Shown here one piece after another: positions 11,701-13,859 of a stretch of 13,859 nucleotides of DNA. The notes under the pieces are model-generated. The model was not told the DNA's origin. It saw nothing but the letters and a program-made list of their open reading frames with translations, and made no database searches. Origin of the DNA: DATKZB01 sp035528235 (GTDB taxonomy: Bacteria > Planctomycetota > Phycisphaerae > FEN-1346); NCBI GenBank assembly GCA_035528235.1, contig DATKZB010000286.1:1-13859 (forward strand), in the 5' to 3' direction. Positions within the stretch are counted from its first letter, which is position 1, and each line of letters starts with the position of its first letter. A program made the translations under genes and the position numbers.

Positions 11701-13859
11701 ATGAGACGGTTTGTCGCCCTGGTTGCCGTGATCATCTTGGTTGGCGCGGGCGCCGTCTGCTGCCGCGCGGCCGAAGCCGACGTCGGCGCCCTCATCAAGG
11801 AGTTTTGCGGCACCGCCGAGGCCGTCCAGCGAACGCCCGCCGAGTTGCAGGCGGCCTACGCCACGGTCGTCGATTCGCTCTTGCCCGACATGGGCAGCGA
11901 CGACCTGGGCAAGCGCGCGAGCGCCCAGAACACGCTCGAGGACATCAGCCTGCGCGCCGGTGGGCCGGGGGCCGATGTCCAGCGCGAGGCCCTCGCCAAG
12001 GCCGTCGCCGCCAAACTGTCCGCGGCGCCCAACGCCGTGGCCAAGGTGTGGATGCTGCGGCAACTCCAGCACGTCGGCCGGGCCGAGTGCGTGCCGGCCG
12101 TCGCCGCCGCCATGAATGATAAGGAAGCCCGCGTCCAGGAATGTGCCCGCCGGGCCCTCCAGGAAAACCCGTCGGACCAGGCCTCCAAGGCCCTGCGCGA
12201 CGCCCTGGCCAAGGCATCGGATGCGCCGTGGCGAGTGGCCCTGGTCAACGCCGTTGCCGGTCGGCGCGACGCCGCCGGCGTGGCGGGCCTCGCGGCCCTC
12301 CTGAAAAATGCCGATGAGTCGGTCGCCCTGGCGGCGGCCGCAGGGCTCGGACGCATCGGCGGCGCGGAGGCCGCCCAGGCCCTGGCCGCCATCAGGAAGA
12401 CGGCCGCCGGCAAACTGCGGTTGGTCGTCCTGGACGCCTACCTGGCCTGCGCCGACCAACTCGCCGCCAAGGACAAGGATGCCGCCTTCCGCATCTACAA
12501 GGAAATCGACGACTCGTCGAGCCCGGACCGGATGCGGATGGGTGCCCTGCGCGGCATGGTCATGGTCCTCGGCGAGCAGGCCGTGCCCATCCTGACCAAG
12601 GTGCTTACCGGCAAGGAACCGGCCATGCGGGCGTTCGCCCTGTCGCTGGTTTCCGACATCCCCGGCGAGGCCGCCACCAAGGCGTTCGTCGCCATCCTGC
12701 CGAAACTGGGACTCGCCGAGCAGGCCGCGCTGATAACGGCGTTCGGGGGGCGCGGCGACCCCGCCGCCAAGCCCGCCGTCATCAAGGCCCTCAAGAGCGA
12801 AGACGAGGCCGTCCGCTCGGCCGCCGTCGCCGCCATGGCGGCGCTGGGCGACGCCAACGACGTCGGTCTCCTCGCACAGATGGCCGCCGACGCCGACGGT
12901 AAGGACCGAGACGCCATCTTCCAGACCCTCTTCAGCCTCAAGGGCGACAAGGTCGACGCGACCATGACGGCGGGCCTCAGGAAGGGCGATCCGAAGGTCC
13001 GCGTCCAACTCATCCGCGCCCTGGCCGCGCGACGGGCGAAGGACGCCACGGGCGATCTCGTCAAGTCGGTGGCCGACGCCGATGCCGAGATCCGCACCGA
13101 GGCCGCCAAGGCCCTGGGCGTCGTCGGCGACACGACGGCCCTCGGGCCGCTCACGGGTCTGCTGAAGGCCCAGGCCGACGCCGAGCGCGACGCCGCCGAG
13201 AAGGCCGTTTCGGCCATCTGCCTGCGGACCGACGACAAGGAGGCCTGCGCGGCCCCGCTGCTGGCCGCCTACGCCGGCGCCCAGGGCGCCGCCAAGGCGT
13301 CTCTCCTGGCCACGCTCGCCAAGGCCGGCACGGCCAAGGCCCTCGACGCCGTCCGAGGCGCCCTGAAGGTCGGCGACGAGGCGGTCAAGGAGGCGGCCAT
13401 CCGCGCCCTGGCCGACTGGCCGACCGACGCCCCGTCGGCCGACCTGCTGACCGTGGCCAAGACCGACCCGAAGGCCACGCACCAGGTACTGGCGCTCCGC
13501 GGATACGTGCGGTTGACGGGCCTCAGCGCCAAGCCCGATGCCGGGAAGGTCGCGATGTACCGGCAGGCCCTGGAGGCCGCCAAGCGACCCGAGGAGAAGA
13601 AGATGGTGCTGTCGGCCCTGGCCGACTCGCCCTCGGCCGCCACACTCGCCATCGCCAAGTCGATGATGGCCACGGCCGACCTCAAGAACGAGGCGGCCAT
13701 GGCCACGGCCAAGATCGCCCGGGCTGTCAGCGGTGCGTACCCGGCCGAGGCCAGGGAGGCCGTCGACGCCGTCCTCGCCCAGGCCGCTGACGAGAACGTC
13801 AAGAACCAGGCCCAGGAGGTGCTGAACTTCCTGACGCGGTTCGAGGATTACATCGTGGC
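11701..13859 (+). CDS. Exported HEAT-repeat protein, 3' end cut by the window
   Basis: The frame is open from ATG 11701 to the last base: 719 codons with no stop, so the gene is partial. The N-terminus MRRFVALVAVIILVGAGAV with Ala-rich residues to about 25 is a signal peptide; two Cys at 20-21 do not form a clear lipobox. The rest is very rich in Ala, Lys and Asp and consists of tandem helical repeats of roughly 30-40 residues with HEAT-like units such as VRSAAVAAMAALGD and IRTEAAKALGVVGD. Near the end come blocks I associate with planctomycete HEAT proteins: LALRGYVRLTGL, AKRPEEKKMVLSALAD and FEDYIV. In those proteins the repeats lead into a further domain beginning near a W-x-V-x-GPY segment, sometimes with DUF1080. 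Role: probably a scaffold or ligand-binding solenoid outside the cytoplasm, co-expressed with Gfo/Idh/MocA no. 3. Confidence 0.85.
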   Translation, partial: MRRFVALVAVIILVGAGAVCCRAAEADVGALIKEFCGTAEAVQRTPAELQAAYATVVDSLLPDMGSDDLGKRASAQNTLEDISLRAGGPGADVQREALAKAVAAKLSAAPNAVAKVWMLRQLQHVGRAECVPAVAAAMNDKEARVQECARRALQENPSDQASKALRDALAKASDAPWRVALVNAVAGRRDAAGVAGLAALLKNADESVALAAAAGLGRIGGAEAAQALAAIRKTAAGKLRLVVLDAYLACADQLAAKDKDAAFRIYKEIDDSSSPDRMRMGALRGMVMVLGEQAVPILTKVLTGKEPAMRAFALSLVSDIPGEAATKAFVAILPKLGLAEQAALITAFGGRGDPAAKPAVIKALKSEDEAVRSAAVAAMAALGDANDVGLLAQMAADADGKDRDAIFQTLFSLKGDKVDATMTAGLRKGDPKVRVQLIRALAARRAKDATGDLVKSVADADAEIRTEAAKALGVVGDTTALGPLTGLLKAQADAERDAAEKAVSAICLRTDDKEACAAPLLAAYAGAQGAAKASLLATLAKAGTAKALDAVRGALKVGDEAVKEAAIRALADWPTDAPSADLLTVAKTDPKATHQVLALRGYVRLTGLSAKPDAGKVAMYRQALEAAKRPEEKKMVLSALADSPSAATLAIAKSMMATADLKNEAAMATAKIARAVSGAYPAEAREAVDAVLAQAADENVKNQAQEVLNFLTRFEDYIV

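Noticed and set aside
11683..13482. Minus-strand open frame of about 600 codons
   Set aside because: It lies exactly antisense to the HEAT-repeat gene. The G/C third positions and Ala/Asp/Lys codons of that gene suppress stops on the other strand, and the antisense product (Gly/Arg/Val-rich) has no recognisable motif.
1..13859. CRISPR arrays, tRNA or rRNA genes, integrase or transposase genes
   Set aside because: No regularly spaced repeat array, no tRNA-like cloverleaf and no recombinase reading frame were seen; the repeats present are isolated hairpins.

Overview
The window reads as a GC-rich chromosomal segment from a planctomycete-like bacterium (Planctomycetota, PVC group). This is inferred from gene content, not from a marker gene. 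The supporting content is three Tat-exported Gfo/Idh/MocA oxidoreductases, a secreted ThuA-domain protein, two exported DUF6807 ('PmoA') proteins, an HzsA-like propeller/cytochrome c protein and a HEAT-repeat protein of the type common in that phylum. G/C-rich third codon positions create long antisense reading frames that are not genes.

Layout. 1-181: a double-hairpin repeat plus a third hairpin. 182-6084 (+): DUF6807 protein, Gfo/Idh/MocA no. 1, ThuA-domain protein, Gfo/Idh/MocA no. 2, second DUF6807 protein. 6119-8500 (+): HzsA-like diheme protein. 8501-8668: convergent gap with hairpin repeats. 8669-10129 (-): Nramp-like membrane transporter. 10130-10388: divergent gap with repeats and two weak promoter candidates. 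10389-11681 (+): Gfo/Idh/MocA no. 3. 11701-13859 (+): HEAT-repeat protein cut by the window edge. No gene-free stretch exceeds 300 bases.

How the genes may work together. Nearly every soluble product carries a Tat or Sec signal, so most of this region acts outside the cytoplasm. A ThuA-like protein beside Gfo/Idh/MocA dehydrogenases recalls the trehalose/3-keto-sugar pairing ThuA/ThuB. The HEAT protein belongs to a class I recall as sometimes linked to DUF1080 (3-keto-disaccharide hydrolase-type) domains, which could lie beyond the right edge. The most economical hypothesis is an exported sugar- or glycoside-oxidation module of unknown substrate; this is inference. The HzsA-like protein could carry electrons or bind a small molecule, but without HzsB/HzsC it is not evidence for anammox.

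The gaps are unusual in themselves. Most intergenic spaces over about 100 bases hold one or more perfect or near-perfect hairpins of several sequence families. Two copies of one family lie 5.8 kb apart in opposite orientation, and one inverted pair differs only by a compensated base pair. They look like REP/MITE-type dispersed elements rather than gene-specific terminators.
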